Assembly: GCF_000309385.1 (NCBI RefSeq)
Contig: NZ_JH976537.1
Span: forward strand, 4,749,036-4,813,035
Direction of reading: 5' to 3'
Length of the DNA: 64,000 nucleotides
From: Nodosilinea nodulosa PCC 7104
Lineage (GTDB): Bacteria; Cyanobacteriota; Cyanobacteriia; Phormidesmidales; Phormidesmidaceae
Both the position numbers and the translations under genes were made by a program. The first letter of the stretch is position 1; each line of letters starts with the position of its first letter. Positions 62,738 to 64,000 of the stretch are shown here, one piece after another. The notes beneath the pieces are model-generated. The model was not told where the DNA came from, ran no database searches, and worked only from the letters and a program-made list of their open reading frames with translations.

Positions 62738-63973
62738 ATGAAAATCCTCCACATCATCCCCTCCCTCTCCCCCCTGCGCGGCGGCCCCAGCCAGGCGATT
62801 CTCGAAATGGTGCAGGCCCAAAGGCAGCAGGGCATTGACGCCGCGATCGCCACCACCAACGACCACGGCGATGTCACCTTCCTTGCGCCCTACGGCCAGC
62901 TGATTCAAAGCGGCAGCGTTCCAGAACTGGTGGGACCGTCTGTCCCCATCTGGGTTTTTCCTAGGGTGCTGTCCCAGGTGGCGGCACTGCGGGAATTTGC
63001 CGTCGCCCCAGCCTTTGCCCCCTGGCTGTGGCAGCATATGGCCGACTACGACCTGGTGCACATCCACGCCATTTTTAATTACCCCACCACCGTAGGCATG
63101 GCGATCGCCCGCGCCCAGGGCATTCCCTACATCGTCCGCCCAATCGGCTCCCTCTGCTGCTGGTCGCTAGAGCAGGGCAGGGCCAAAAAACAGCTGTATC
63201 TGAACACCCTGGGCCGATGGCTGCTGCGCGGCTGTGCCGCCTTCCATTTCACCACCCCCCAAGAGCGGCAGGAGGCCATGGCCGCAGGCTTTGAGGGGGC
63301 TAGCTTTACCCTGCCCCACGGGGTGCAGCTGCCCGCCCCGCTGCCCGCCGCTCGCTGCCCGCTGCGCCAGATTCTGCGGGTTGCCGATGACGCCCAAATC
63401 GTTTTATTTCTCTCGCGGCTGCATCCCAAAAAAGGTGTTGAGCACCTGATTGATGCCCTGGCCACCCTGGCCGATGAAACCATCATTCTGGTGATTGCGG
63501 GCCGGGGCGACGCCGACTACGAAGCCCAACTGGCCCGGCGCATTCGCAGCGCCGGGCTAGACCCCCAGGTGCGCCAGATCGGCTTTGTCAGCGGCAGCTG
63601 GAAGACCCTGCTGCTGCAAGGGGCCGACCTGTTTGTGCTGCCCTCCTATTCCGAAAACCTGGGCATTGCCCTGCTGGAGGCCATGGCGGCGGGGGTGCCC
63701 GTGGTGACCACCCCTGGGGTGGCGATCGCCCCCCTGATTCAGCAGCACCAGACCGGTCTGGTGACTGCGGCCGATGCCCCCAACCTGGCCACCGCTCTTC
63801 AGCACTACCTGCACCATCCCGAAACCGCGCGCCAGCACGGCCAGAACGGCCGAACCCTGGTGGAAACCGAGTTTAGCTGGCCCACCCAGGCCGCACGCCT
63901 GATCGAGCAGTACGCCGAACTCACCCAATCCTCTCCCCTTGCCCTCCCCTCGCCCTCCCCCCTCCCCCACTAA
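62738..63973 (+). CDS. GT4-type glycosyltransferase
   Basis: 411 aa from ATG 62738 (MKILHIIPSLSPLRGGPSQA); the longer frame would translate the octamer array and is rejected. GT-B fold: the N-terminal domain has LVHIHAIFNYPTTVGMAIA. The C-terminal domain has FLSRLHPKKGVEHLIDAL (~220s) and E-N-L-G-I-A-L-L-E (PSYSENLGIALLEAMAAGVPVV). The end runs into C-rich DNA at the window edge. It belongs to the same polysaccharide cluster. The sugar specificity is unknown. Confidence 0.92.
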   Translation: MKILHIIPSLSPLRGGPSQAILEMVQAQRQQGIDAAIATTNDHGDVTFLAPYGQLIQSGSVPELVGPSVPIWVFPRVLSQVAALREFAVAPAFAPWLWQHMADYDLVHIHAIFNYPTTVGMAIARAQGIPYIVRPIGSLCCWSLEQGRAKKQLYLNTLGRWLLRGCAAFHFTTPQERQEAMAAGFEGASFTLPHGVQLPAPLPAARCPLRQILRVADDAQIVLFLSRLHPKKGVEHLIDALATLADETIILVIAGRGDADYEAQLARRIRSAGLDPQVRQIGFVSGSWKTLLLQGADLFVLPSYSENLGIALLEAMAAGVPVVTTPGVAIAPLIQQHQTGLVTAADAPNLATALQHYLHHPETARQHGQNGRTLVETEFSWPTQAARLIEQYAELTQSSPLALPSPSPLPH

Positions 63974-64000
63974 CCTCCTACCCTATCTCCCCCCTCCCCC

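Overview
The window comes from a GC-rich cyanobacterial chromosome, most likely a filamentous Leptolyngbya/Nodosilinea/Phormidium-type organism. The octamer GCGATCGC (HIP1) is scattered through most genes. Many families are cyanobacteria-specific: DUF1824, COP23, DUF3370, DevBCA, a Flv1/Flv4-type flavodiiron protein, an FdC2-like ferredoxin, the MenF/MenD pair of phylloquinone synthesis, and a detached HisZ. The genus is an inference from gene content.

Layout. 0-5.3 kb: hisA (-), fabI, a serine hydrolase, a CPBP protease and an extremely acidic lysine-free protein (+). 5.2-6.5 kb: a small repeat-rich, AT-richer island holding an IS1-like remnant, a truncated reading frame and a cupin gene between two copies of a ~105 bp repeat. 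6.5-16 kb: radC, DUF1824, an AMIN-domain envelope protein, COP23, a hydrolase-like protein without an obvious catalytic triad, a WG-repeat protein, a DnaQ-type exonuclease and a WecG/TagA glycosyltransferase. 16-26.7 kb: flavodiiron protein, menF-menD, an orphan histidine kinase, two ferredoxins, a J-domain protein overlapping hisZ by 4 bp, and an inositol monophosphatase. 26.9-39 kb: tRNA-Ser(GGA), a coiled-coil/EamA fusion, a PAS histidine kinase, an ABC1 kinase, a DegT aminotransferase, ribD, a thioredoxin and a CHASE2-GGDEF-EAL protein.

39.2-41.3 kb is the most disrupted locus. A Ser/Thr kinase gene is broken by a stop/frameshift, a complete IS982-family element (964 bp, 17/18 inverted repeats, TAATTA target duplication) and a ~94 bp MITE-like insertion whose removal restores the reading frame exactly. 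41.4-49.6 kb is mostly housekeeping: argS, cupin-DUF429, mnmH, leuC, a Crp/NtcA-like regulator and purN. 49.6-54.4 kb encodes two exported proteins, a zinc metalloprotease and a DUF3370 protein.

54.5-56.6 kb is the best candidate for an undescribed system. A ParA/MinD-like ATPase with a deviant Walker A runs in an operon with a winged-helix protein, divergent from a tail-anchored cyclic-nucleotide-binding protein. A 61-aa tail-anchored protein lies beyond a strong hairpin. 56.7-60 kb is a DevBCA-type ABC exporter. 60.2-64 kb begins a polysaccharide cluster: a WecA-type phosphoglycosyl transferase and two GT4-type glycosyltransferases, separated by C-rich spacers, one carrying CCCCCACT octamers and two REP-like palindromes.

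Coding calls rest on protein motifs read by eye. No database search was run. Starts were moved from the longest frame where a Shine-Dalgarno site or the domain start argued for it.
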